DNA of 64,000 bases from Clavelina lepadiformis (taxonomy: Eukaryota; Chordata; Ascidiacea; Aplousobranchia; Clavelinidae). Position 1 is the first letter of the stretch; every line of letters starts with the position of its first letter. The stretch covers positions 24,678,501 through 24,742,500 of the forward strand of contig NC_135241.1 in the NCBI RefSeq assembly GCF_947623445.1. Direction: 5' to 3'. Below, piece after piece: positions 33,243-44,450 of the stretch. Both the position numbers and the translations under genes were made by a program. The notes below the pieces were generated by a model. That model did no database searches and was not told where the DNA came from. It saw nothing but the letters and a program-made list of their open reading frames with translations.

Positions 33243-34048
33243 AATGTGTGACGTGAAAATTTGAAACTATCCATATCTGAAACGTGTGATTACTAATCGC
33301 TTTATTTCCTGGCTGTATATTTGTTGCTAAACAAGAAGACTGGGTAAAATTACATTAATGACGAGTATTTGAAACTTACCAGCAATTGTGAACAAAAATT
33401 AATAAACTACAGCTTACAAGGTGTTTTATTGGCGGAGGCAAACACAAGACTTCATTTCAATTTACATTAAATTCTTGTGTCAATATAACTCGAAGCCTTA
33501 TAAGAGCAGTCGGCAGTTGGCAGGTGTCAATTACAACAAATACAGCGCTGGAAATTAGACGCAATCATAATGAATATATAAACGATTTTCTGTGAACAAT
33601 CTAAACTATCATCGAACTAGGACGCATACTTTGAGACGCTTTTTGAAGAATAACCAGCCGGTATACAGCTTGGTCGGTAATACCTACTGGTTGTTGCAGC
33701 TTTTTCCACAGATAAGTCTTTACGGAAAGTCTATCCTTATACAACCTGTATGATTGGTTGCTCAAATTTATGGTGATAGATAACTTTACAGATGGGCTAG
33801 AGATGTTTACAAAGATAATGTTTACACGATATACAGAGTTTCAACATTTGGTTGCTTTAATGCATTCCGGATACTTTCTCTATTTTTTGTTTTTTTTTAT
33901 AATAATTTTATTACCGTAGAGGTTGTATTTGTATTTAGCTGATAGCGCTACTTCTGCTTCATCTATAACTTACATATTTTTCAAAATATGGTTTTTCTTG
34001 GCTCCGGACTATATCAAAATTAACACGATATTTCTCAAGTTTAGAAAC
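33243..34048. other. 3' flank of gene e
   Basis: 33300-33560 matches 4560-4230 (inverted), the 3' flank of gene b. The rest holds no recognised gene. Confidence 0.5.
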
Positions 34049-34063
34049 ATGTTTATACGGAAG

Positions 34064-35280
34064 ATGGCGTTGTTTTTTCTTGAAGGTTTCGTCACTTCCG
34101 TTCAAGGTCATGGTGAAGAAATTTGTTTAAACTTGCAACGTGAAACCTTGGGACGTCCCTTGCATATCACTTCAAGTATCACCAAATAACTTCAAGTCGA
34201 TTAGAACCCTCAGCGCTTAAGCTGAGGCTGAGTCTTTTCCTCATCTTATGTCTGGTCACATTTTCTCGTTTAAAATGAGTCGAGCTTCAACGGCAACTTC
34301 TAGAAATCTACTCAAGTCAACGTTGTGTTATTTTTGTTGACCCAGACAAACGGACCCCGCAATAGTTATTGCGTTGGTAACTTACTTAATTCTTACCGTA
34401 AGTTGGCGTGCTAAACCGTTAGTATAAACCATGAACAAGATTACTTCATGGCCGATTCGTATTTTGTTCCGTTGCTATTTCGTAATATTCTTCAAAACGC
34501 CAGCAAGGATCTCTTCAAAAAGATATACAGTGGAAGCCTACTTTATGCTATGCATTGCCTATGTTATACCATACCATACCATGGTAGATGATCTACCACA
34601 CCATCTACCGGATGGTAGATTTTAGGAAAAGTCATCGTAATCACGAAAAATCACAAATATTTGAAGTTCTTATTCACGTTTGCAAGTATTTTCCATTACA
34701 TTGCAATTACAAGTTTTTTAGCTTTTGGCTAATTCGAAGCCACATCAGAATATGGTTAAGAAACTTGGTTGTTGCTGGAGCGGTAGCCCTGTTCCATAGA
34801 CATCAGCGTACTTTGAACTCAAATTTAAGGTAGCGGTCAACGTTATAAAAGCTTCATAATCGAGTTTAGGTTCAAACATTTTTATTCTAGAATTCTATTT
34901 GTGCATGCTATGTAATGAACATGTTTGAGTCATAATATGTTTCAGTTATGTAACAAACGTCCATATCATATTTCCTCAAGTGGACAATTCTAGTTTTGAA
35001 CGTGTAGGTTTGCTTGAAAAATATGCAAAAGTTGGTTCAAGATGTCAACGGAAATGACGTGGTGAGTGTATTTTATGTCATAATATAAGGTATGCTGCAA
35101 AAATGTTTCAAAAATTGAAGAGTTGCTTTCATTGTTTTACAGGTTTTTGAAGGGAATACTGATGATAACAGTCACGTGCTCAACTTGTTCTCTCGTCCAA
35201 ACACAGTAAGATACGTCAGATTGGTGGTGTGGGATTTCAACGCACATATTTCACTGCGCATGGAATAGGTCACTTGTTAA
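34064..35280 (+). pseudogene. Decayed collagen / F5/8C gene f
   Basis: Three scraps in order. First, exon 1 start 34064 to about 34170: MALFFLEGFVTSVQGHGEEI and NLQRETLGRPLHIT, after which all collagen triplets are gone. Second, the end of the third F5/8C exon at about 35027-35061 (QDVNGNDV plus a GTGAGT donor). Third, the last exon 35153-35280, with acceptor kept (TTTTACAG), FEGNTDDNSHVLNLF, and a TAG replacing the Tyr codon of the terminal motif, so VTC is lost. The linker, second and most of the third exon are missing; about 850 bp of unrelated sequence separates the scraps. It is broken beyond function. Confidence 0.8.
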
Positions 35281-35547
35281 AATGAATGACGTGAAAATAT
35301 AAATCCATCAGAAATGAAGTTTATTAAAATTGTTCGCTTCATTTGCATCTTGATGTGTATCACTTACACTATATAACTAGCTCATATCATTTATTGGCTT
35401 TTGGAGGTTATAAAAATAAAATTTCTGACAAATATCTCAACTTACTTTGTCCTCAAAAATCTGAATAAAATGATGGTTTCTTTTAGTTCAAAGACCAACA
35501 CATTTAACGCTAATCCTTCGTGGTTTGGCGATGCCTATAATATAATA

Positions 35548-36485
35548 CAGTGGGACCTCGTTAATCCGTACCCCGATGAACCGGAATCCCCGCTATCCGA
35601 CACAAAACTGCCGGGAACGGATTTCTTCCTATGCATTTTACCCCTGTAATCCGGAAACCCCGCTGTCCGACTCCGACACAAAAGTTTTGGAACAAATGTG
35701 CTAAATCAATAGCAATAAAATCCGATAAACCGGATTATTATTAACAGTTAAGCGAAAATGATTCACGATTGTCCTAATGCAGTATGTTAGTTTGTTGACG
35801 AAACAATAGCCGATTATTATCTACGCATAATTGCGTTGCGTTGCATAATGACGTTGTAGCAACGGTGACGGTCCTATTCGTTGTGGCAAGACACTTTGTC
35901 AGTTACAGCTGAGTAAGCCGCACAGCTTTTTAGTCATACTATGAAATACTGTACAGTATTTTAGAAACGAAAAAATAAATTGTTTATCAACACTAACAAA
36001 CAACGCTTCCGCGGTCGCAAAAAAATACGTACATTACGTAGGTTGAGTGCGGCAATCTATTGAAGACATACTGCTGCGACTCTATCGTGCTATCAGCTTT
36101 TGATATCGCATTGCGCAAAAATTGGAAACAGGCCTAAGAAAGTTCAAGACTGCTGGTCTCGCCGGAATGTTTCGCCATGCAAGAGCGGTTGTCAAACCGA
36201 TTTGCGGCCGCATGATCGTCACTTCTGGCTTAGAGCATTCGTGTTTAATACGGTGGTTCTGGGGTTCGACACTGGGTCGGATCATACAAAAAATATAATT
36301 TTATTTTAGTTGCTGTCCAGCCTGAAACTCGGTACTTAGAATTGGAGTAAGGTGCATACTGCGTTTTGAACACGGTGCTGCATTTGCAAGATTGATTGAT
36401 TTTTTACTTTCCGATAATCTGGATACCCCGCTAAACCGACATTTTTTGACGAAACAAAGTGGTCCGGATTAACGAGGTCTCACTG
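35548..36485. mobile_element. Tigger/pogo-like element, non-autonomous
   Basis: 938 bp, ends CAGTGGGACCTCGTTAATCC and, on the other strand, CAGTGAGACCTCGTTAATCC; TA on both sides (35546-35547, 36486-36487). Internal CCGGATTA/AACCGGAA motifs resemble the terminal repeats. Short internal frames show no transposase motifs. A different subfamily from the MITE at 19.4 kb. Confidence 0.85.
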
Positions 36486-38709
36486 TATAATATCAATCAA
36501 TCTCTGACCTCGAGCCACGTCACTAGCTCGTGATTAGTTTTAGCCGACGTCATCAGTAAAATCCAAAAAACGTTCCTATAAAAACAAACTTAAAATTTCC
36601 TCGGCACTTCAAAATCGCGAAAAATACAGCGTAATCGATTTGGGTTGTTACGTCATACTCGAGGAAAAAATGCCAGTAATTGTCCAGTATGAACAATTTG
36701 GAAAATATAGATTTGGACCGCGGTCCGCCAGTACTGGGACTTTTGTTATCATTCTGTTGTGTTGTTATCATTTTGTTAAAATTTAAACTATAGTTATATA
36801 ATATAGAATATTTCATTAATTTTTATTTAGTTCTTTAATGAGATAAAATTTACTTGATAGCAAAGTGGCCATTAAGTTACATAAAAACTAATTAAGATAT
36901 AAAGTAGAAGCTATTATTAGTTGATTCCAAAAAAAATTCATTCATTCACCTCATCCCTATGGAACGTACAGTATCGCTGATCTCCATTCACCGAGTTGTC
37001 TCCATCATTGCTGAGTAAATACCCTGCGTAGGGTTTGATCTTACTAATTTTGCTATGTTAGCATAGTTAATACAGTATCTACTTTTAATTTATTGGTTTA
37101 AATGAATACGTATTTATGTATATTTTTAGATTACGTAGCCAGCTTCGTTCTAGGTAAAAAATCCTTAAGCATGTTGTCCGCCAACAATGTTATTTGTTAT
37201 TTTTCTTGCACTAAGGTAAAAAAAAATTTTTGAAATAACATTTAAGTCCTATTTGTAAAATTAAAATGAAAATTGCTGCCAAATTGTAAATTTCAATTAA
37301 TTTTAGAAATCTCTTTTGGAAACGTTTTGAATTTGACTTGAATTTTAAAGCAGATATCTATTAATGTTTCACACTTAAAATACATGAATTAGCAAAAATA
37401 CAGAAATACAGTCAAACCTTTCGAATAAAATCTGTAACAAAAGTTAAATAAAAATTACAGTATCGTAAACTGATTAGTTATACTTTGCAAAATTTCATGA
37501 AATATAACAAAAATCTAACGGTTATATAAATATTTCTCACAGACTAATTGTCAGATCAGAATAATACTATTTTAATAATAATGATATTTTTCACTAAATT
37601 ACTCTATAAGCTTGGTCGAGGTCATTTCAGTTATGTGACTTATGTCATAATTATGTCACCCCTTTTGTGACTTAAGAGTTGTCACAATGTCTGGAACAAT
37701 TAGAATTAATTTGGCGTGACATCGGTATCGACACCGAGAAAACACCGCGGTAGTGTTATGGGGTATTATTATTATTATTATTATTTGTTATCCGGTACCG
37801 CGGAACCGCCCAAATCTGACTGTTAAAAATGCAATGAAGGGTCTATTTAGAAATGCAGTACAGCCTAAACGAATTTACTGTTTCCAACACTCTTATATCT
37901 TGCATAGGTTACAATTTGTGCTGATATATTGGTATGTTTGACTGATCCAATATATGAAACCTGCCAGAAGTTTAATCCACGAATATCCCTACTCCATTGC
38001 TCAAAGGTAAAATTTGCAGTTTAAAATAAATTTTAAGTTTAACGCTTTTGAAACAATAAGTCTGAACGCACAATGTTTTGTTGCCATTAGTCTCCAACTC
38101 TAATTTTTAACAACGTAGATGGATTTCACCAGCTTTAGCGTTAGCTTGTCATTTTTAACTAATTTACGTTATTGTGGGAAATCGTCTTTACCAAGTTAAT
38201 GATATGACGTAACCCACAACGTGTATCGTCACGTTTTGTTTTATCTCATAAAAGTAAGTTGCTTTCATCAGTAAGTGCTGGTATGACAATAAATTCACCA
38301 AATATCAAATGAACCGATTACTCTAATTTGTGACAAAGTCTGATTATTAAGCAACAATGTTTAACCTGAAATAGCAAGTTCAAATCTGAGACGTCACTTG
38401 AGCAGAGAGACATGATACGAAGATGTATAAAATACCGCACATCTAAAGGAAAGTTCGGACGATGTTGTCTTACTTTAGCATTCTTTTAATCTTTTTTCTC
38501 TCATCCCAGTTGGTGGCAAATTCACGCTGCTCTTTCTCGTGTATGACGTCAAAAATTCCAGCATTACGTTTAATGATGAAACGTTGGCCACCAAGCTATT
38601 GGAGTGCGGATGTCTGTATAATTTGCTAAACAAATATCCTAAGCTATAAAAATTATGCTTTGAATATTACTGTAATATACTCTTTGATATTCAATTTCAA
38701 GAGTACTTG
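36486..38709. other. Intergenic before gene g
   Basis: No gene is recognised. AT-rich; an ATT microsatellite lies at about 37765-37786. From about 38.69 kb the sequence matches 3.65-3.36 kb inverted. Confidence 0.45.
37765..37786 (+). repeat. (ATT)n microsatellite
   Basis: Seven perfect ATT units. Confidence 0.9.
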
Positions 38710-38808
38710 GTAAACCGCTATGCGTGACGTTGCACCTGTGTGGGCTGTGATTTTACTTTGAAATTCTTGGACAGATTCCTAACCAAATATGGTCAGATAG
38801 TTTTTAAG
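38710..38808 (+). promoter_or_regulatory. Recurring upstream module, distal copy of gene g
   Basis: GCGTGACGTTGCACCTGTG, TGATTTTACTTTG, GATTCCTAACCAAATATGGTC. Confidence 0.45.
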
Positions 38809-39119
38809 CTGCATCCCGCAGCAATTGGCAACGAATCACTTTTTATGGAAAACTAAGCCACAACGTTTTAATTCCCAGACATGACCAATGTCCGCAAGAT
38901 TAATGATGTCGATCGTTTTGCTTTATATTTGTTGAAATTTGACAATTAAAATTACATAAAACTTATACAGTAAAGCGAATAAAAATGTCGTATAAATCAT
39001 CTTTAAATTCAAGCAGAATAACAAATCTGCATCAGGTTCATTTTAAGACAACAAACAACAACTCTTTGATATTCGAGAAATTTCAGAAATTTCGACTTAT
39101 TCGGACTTAAAAGGCGTTT

Positions 39120-39245
39120 GTCAATGACGTAACAGTTATGTAAGCTGCATTTTTTCTAATCTTAAAACTCTTTCAGCAAACTCATGACCAAATTTAGACA
39201 CATACTTTGCTAAGTAGTGTCTTTATAACCAGGTGGACTGAAAGA
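39120..39245 (+). promoter_or_regulatory. Recurring upstream module, proximal copy of gene g
   Basis: CAATGACGTAACAGTTATGT, TTTTTTCTAATC, CTCATGACCAAATTTAGAC, GTCTTTATAACCAG; almost the same as the gene b copy. Confidence 0.5.
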
Positions 39246-39608
39246 AATTGTTCAGAACAAAGAGCGATTACAGCTGGGCTGATCATTTTAGAGAAATGCT
39301 AAAACGATATTGAAGCTAAGATCTAGGCTAAGATTTAAAAAGCTGCTGTTTCTAGCATAAATTCTATTTAACAGATGGCCGCTTTGAGTTGCTGTTTTTA
39401 TGGTCTTTTATATTTTGCTTTTTAATATAACAACTTTATTGTCATAAAGGTGATGTTTATACGTTGTACATATCAGCATAGCTTTTTGTGTAATAACTCA
39501 ACTTTATAAATAGCTCACTTAATTTGCAAAACAGACCTTTAATATAGTTGTATTTTAAAGTAAAAAACTTGATATTTTTCATGTTTAGCAACATAAGCCA
39601 GTTAGTTT

Positions 39609-40858
39609 ATGCTGAAGATGGCGCTTTTTATCCGATATTTTTCTGTTTTTTCCTTTCTGGTTTTCATCACTTCCGTTCAAGGTCAAGGTGAACAAGTTTG
39701 TTTGAACTTGCAACGTGAACCCTTGGAACGTCCCTTGCCTGTCACCCACCAAGGACCACCAGGTCGTCGTGGACCCCAAGGTGCTACTGGACCGCAAGGA
39801 ACTAGGGGAAATCTCGGTCCTCCAGGACAATGTGTTTGTGATCTGAGTGAAGTCGAGCAACTTCGCCAAAGCCTTAATGATGCATCTCGTAAGTGACGTC
39901 ATAATATACATCTTTCCACCTTCTAATGTGTAAAATTATGTTGTGATATTTTTATATTTGCTACTTGTTTTTGCAAAAAAAGTTTTAACTTTGAATATTT
40001 TCTCAGGCCGCACTGAGAGACTCACTCAGATAGTTGTGAATCGCATCGAGCTTGTCGGGAGAGGTAAATCCAAAACAACTGGTTTTGTGTTTTCAACTTT
40101 GAACATTATGCAGTGCCTTATCCTATCGTTTTGTTTCTTTAAAGAAGAGTATTAAACAAGTTGAAATTGTAAAATTAACCTCATGGTTTGCTGCAGTTGA
40201 GTTTTGTCCTCTTGGCGTCAAAAGTGGAAGAGTTAAGGATGCTGATATGACGTCATCGTCTGCACATTCATCAGCATACGCAGCTCATCAAGGACGATTG
40301 GATAGTTCTACAGTCTGGCATGTTTCAGAGGGACCAAGTAAGAAATTATCAAAGTAATCTACGCAAGCGACGCTTCCCTTTGCAATAGCAAACATCACCT
40401 CTGATATAATTTGCTGGTTTTACAAGATAAAAAAATCCACTTGAAATTTTATTTTCACAGACAAGCGAGGAGCGTGGATCCAAGTTGACATGAAAACTCC
40501 AACAACACTAACCGGTGTCGTCACTCAAGGGAGACATAATAACAACCAATGGGTGACCAGATACAAAATGTCATTTGGGAGTTCCCTCGATGAATTAGAA
40601 TTTATTAAGAACGATGCCGGGAATGACGTGGTAAGTATTCTTGACGTCTATTTGGCAATTATGTCACGTTAATTATAAATATAAAGGTAAAATCAAGAAG
40701 GTAAAAAAATTATTTTACAGATATTTACGGGGAATTTCGATCGGAACAGTCACGTGCTCAACTTGTTTCCTCATCCAATCACAGTAAGATACGTCAGACT
40801 AGTAGTGTGGGATTACCAGGGGAATGTAGTCATGCGTATAGAATACGTCACTTGTTAA
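39609..40858 (+). CDS. Secreted collagen-like / F5/8 type C protein, gene g
   Basis: Exons 39609-39888, 40007-40063, 40197-40337, 40461-40630, 40721-40858; 261 residues. Sister of gene b over exon 1 and upstream sequence (MLKMALFIR, GEQVCLNL). Signal peptide about 1-25, collagen triplets about 49-72 with one unusual GNLGPP. The linker exon differs from all others (RRTERLTQIVVNRIELVGR) but keeps length and charge pattern. The F5/8C domain is distinct too: CPLGVKSGRVKDADM, TGVVTQGRHNNNQ, NDAGNDVV, YQGNVVMRIEYVTC. So exon 1 and the rest seem to have separate histories. AATAAA near 40979 is a likely poly(A) signal. A CATGTTTAG acceptor lies 10 nt before the first ATG. Confidence 0.88.
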
Positions 40859-41799
40859 AATATATGATGTAAAATTTTTAGATTCTCAATAATTAAGCTT
40901 TTATTGTTAATTGCATCATTCGCGTGCTTTTCATTTCCTGATTAAATATTGGGACTGCGTAAATTTGCAAATTATACCAATAAATTAGTGTTTTATTAAT
41001 ATTCTTGAAAGAAAAAAAACTAAACTTGTATGCCAAGTTTAAGACAAACAAAGGATTTCACTTAAACTTTGCCTAATTAAGTTGCAGTTAGGAAAGATTT
41101 ATCATTTGTAACGTTCATTCTTTCTTATGTTTGTTCACTCAAAATTCATGAACATCTGACGAAGCTCTTAGTTCAGTTCAGTAACGTTCGATGATGCAAA
41201 GAAAATAGCACTTGGATGTCCTTTTTGGGGGCATCTGGCCACTAAACCATTTTAGTTTGAACTTCTCACATCGCATAGGAAAGTCGCATATCTTCCGGTT
41301 TTCGTCTTAAACAGAGCCTGAAGGACAGTTGCACAGAAAAATTCCACCACTTCCTCCCGTGCATGTTTAGAAAGTGTCACATTCCGCTGTGTACTGACCA
41401 GGTTGTTTACTCTGGATTGTAAAAACATTTTGGCTCAAAATCTTTTCAAAGGTTATTTATTTGTAAACGAAGCTGCGTTTTCGTGCTATTATATACCGAA
41501 AAGCTAAAAAGTAAAGAAGAGGAGCCAAACTTTGAACAGAATATTATCCTAGCCTTCTTACTCTGCAAAAAGTTAAATCAGAAAAACATTATTTACGTCA
41601 CAAGATGGCTTGTCAAGAGGCGCCATGTTTGGGGCATCCCTATTGCGTAATCGGCACATCCTTAAAATTCCCCTTGGGGACCGCATCCAACACAACATGT
41701 GTTGTCACTTGTCAACACAGTTGCAAGTATTTCCTTCGTATAAAAGGCAAGTATTTGAAATTTTTATGAGATTTGAAAATATTTAGGCAAAAAATAAAC
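40859..41799. other. Intergenic or intron, gene g to LPMO exon
   Basis: Later exons of the minus-strand LPMO gene should fall here, but I see no frame that clearly continues it. A Cys/Gly-rich stretch near 41710-41660 (minus strand) is the only weak candidate. Confidence 0.35.
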
Positions 41800-41975
41800 C
41801 TGAAATCCTCCGCAGTACAACCGGTTGTCGTTCCAGTTTTCTTCGACAATATCCTTATATGGTATGATGGCAGGATCCTCATCTTTGACTCTCCACATGT
41901 AAGAGCGGTTGGGAGGTTCCATCAATGTTCCGTGGGAGCGGACGCTCTCCGCAAGCAAGAATCCGAAAAAAATCA
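41800..41975 (-). CDS. Exon of an AA15-type lytic polysaccharide monooxygenase
   Basis: A single exon, acceptor CATTGCAG at 41983-41976 and donor GTTTAT from 41799. It encodes the end of a signal peptide (IFFGFLLAESVRS) directly followed by HGTLMEPPNRSYMWR and then ENWNDNRLYCGGFQ. The His exposed after signal cleavage is the first copper ligand (histidine brace) of LPMOs. HG.L..PP.R..MWR and CGG match the metazoan AA15 family, which oxidises chitin or cellulose; tunicates make tunic cellulose. The first two bases (TG) need an A from an upstream exon to form ATG, which may be a leader exon. Downstream exons with the second His and the conserved Cys were not found, so the gene is partial or broken here. 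Confidence 0.65.
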
Positions 41976-41984
41976 CTGCAATGT

Positions 41985-43015
41985 AAAAACATAAAAAGGT
42001 TTTATTTACAATTACCGGCTTACCGAAAGTAATAATAATACGGTTACATTAATATTGAAGCCTAACTTAGAGCCTATATGTTATTTTTCATTAAATGCAC
42101 ATCCGTTGAATGAACATTTTCAAAAACAAACAAGTTCAGCTTTTTCAATCTCGGTAAGATTTTCTACAGCTTCTGTGAACAGCTAAATGAAAATAAAGTA
42201 GTATTTCTCATCATACACCTCCACCTTCCTTCTTATATACCACATCAATCCTATAACCATTCCCTATTTCATACGCACATTCCCCTAATCGCTGAAGCGG
42301 AAAACAGACATATGTGTCTTAGGACACGCTGAATTACTCATCACTGTTTGGCACCTGGCAGTTAAACTGTCTTGTTCCCAGGCTATCAGTCTAATGTAAA
42401 TAAAGTAAATGAATGCTCATCATTGCATGGCGTTCCTGGTTTTATTCCTAGGATTTTAATCTAACGTAAATAGAGTTGCCATTCCAGGAAGGTGTAGTCA
42501 ACTGGATAAATAAGTTCTAAGCTAACTGATAAAACAACATTCCAAAAAAGCTCGATTTGCATCAAAGGCAAAGTGCTTTGAAAGGCAAAGTCTGCGCTTC
42601 TTTTCCAAGATAGTGTTTCCCAAGACGACCAAACACGTAAAGAAACAGAGACCAATGCCATCGCACCTTTGCAACCTCGGTTTATATGGATTTAAAGTAT
42701 ATGATGTTTTTTTATCACGCGATGATTATTTCACGTGATGATTATTAAACACTGTTGATTGACATAAACGATCGTAAATGTCATTTGGCAAAAAATTACC
42801 GCGCCTGCCTAAACATAACAAGCAATAAGTAGCAGTTATTGTGTCATGTAACTTACTTACATGGAGTTCGATTGATTGAGTCAACGATTTATTGGAAAAT
42901 CTCGTGACAATCTGCAAGTGCCACCGGCTGACAGCATTGCTGCATGGACGCTCATAAATTCACTGTGTTTGGCTGCTGCTGAGCATTAAGTGGGTAAACA
43001 ATTGAGGCTTTGCAG
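41985..43015. other. Intergenic before the right inverted arm
   Basis: No gene recognised. A 67-codon minus-strand frame at 42461-42661 has no recognisable features. Confidence 0.4.
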
Positions 43016-44383
43016 CACCCGCTCGCACGTAGCTACCTTGCTGTGTCTGCAATCGCCACTTGCTCATATAAGACTTGATAGATTTCCACCTCACAAGAAT
43101 ACCATTCATCAACATGATGCTATGTACAACTAAATACAGTATTTATTTATTTTAGATATAAATATAAATTTAGGTATAAATCAGGAAACACTGCCATATT
43201 TATATCTAGCGCAACACAACTGGTTATTATTTGGTGGTGACAATTATAAAATTTACTAAAACTGGCATTTGTTGCACAAAAAAGAAAATGCAGATGACCT
43301 ATATTCAGTATAATGCAATAGACATCATATCAACCAAGTTGTGACAACGAAGCTCTTTAATATGGTCGTCGTGCTTTATGCATCGTTGTCATGACGCACT
43401 CCTCTAATCGCGACGTGGCGAGATCTAACTCATGAGTGTAGAATTCCATCTGTTACAATGTAACAACGTTACAATGTAACAACGACGTAATCATGCTGTT
43501 ACAACAAACGAACTATGAAATCTTCAGTAACTGTAGCGAAGCAGTGTGGTTGATGTATATAGCCTACTCCTAGTAATGTTATTGTAGTTGTAGTTCATTG
43601 ATAAATACATAATCCTATGTTGTGTGTTAAAATTTTGAGATGAGTTCATATTCGAATGGAAACTTGAAACTTAAAAGAACTATTTAATCTCTTACGTACT
43701 ATGGTACAGGGTTTACAAGGGCAAGGCATGAACGACACTTGCTTATGTTCTGTGGACATAGCGGATAGCTTTAAATTCGTGCAATGCTATGAAAATATCA
43801 TAAAAACCACACTAACCACAGGAACTGCATTTATTGGTGCAACTGGTGTGCAGAAGTATTACCAATAACCCATTTATTTTTGAAGAAATTAGATAACTGT
43901 TGAACAAAAATCAAAATCTTGAGACAAGCCAAGAAAATGACATAAATCTTTGTAACCTACCGGACTGGTGTGATGAAATAACATGAGTTATTCAACAATT
44001 AATGACTATAGACTTGTCCCTGTCGGCCCACACAAGTATATTCGGTAATAATCGCTTTGTTCCATAATTATGTTGTAATAAAACTACTATCTTGACGTCA
44101 CAACCGATTATACAATCCTTTTGTCAAACCCTAAATATGGCCTTAAAGTAATGAGGTAAAACATTTTGCAGATTCAATTTACAGACTTTACAGCTGTGTT
44201 GAAAATTTATCGGCAATTTTGCTGAAGAAATATTTGGTCACTCTAACGTGACATCATACAATCACCAGGTAATATTTTGTCAGTATATTGCTTATATGTT
44301 GTATACGTCGCATAACTCGAGATTAGAGTTAAAATGTTATATTTAAATACCGGTAGGCTCAACCAGAAACGAAATATCAGAAA

Positions 44384-44450
44384 ATGAAAATGTGGTTCAT
44401 GAAGTTTTTACAAGTTGGCTTGGCTGTTACATTCATGGTTGGATGCGCAG
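44384..44450 (+). CDS. s-Themis: Signal-peptide exon of s-Themis
   Basis: MKMWFMKFLQVGLAVTFMVG, then CA, followed by a GTATGC donor (phase 1). A TATTTAAATA motif lies about 45 bp upstream. The left arm has the same exon at 28068-28008 with the first ATG changed and the second kept. Hydrophobic core and position at the 5' side of the receptor gene argue that it supplies the signal peptide. The phase does not fit the next visible exon (46309), so at least one small exon remains unplaced. Confidence 0.65.
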
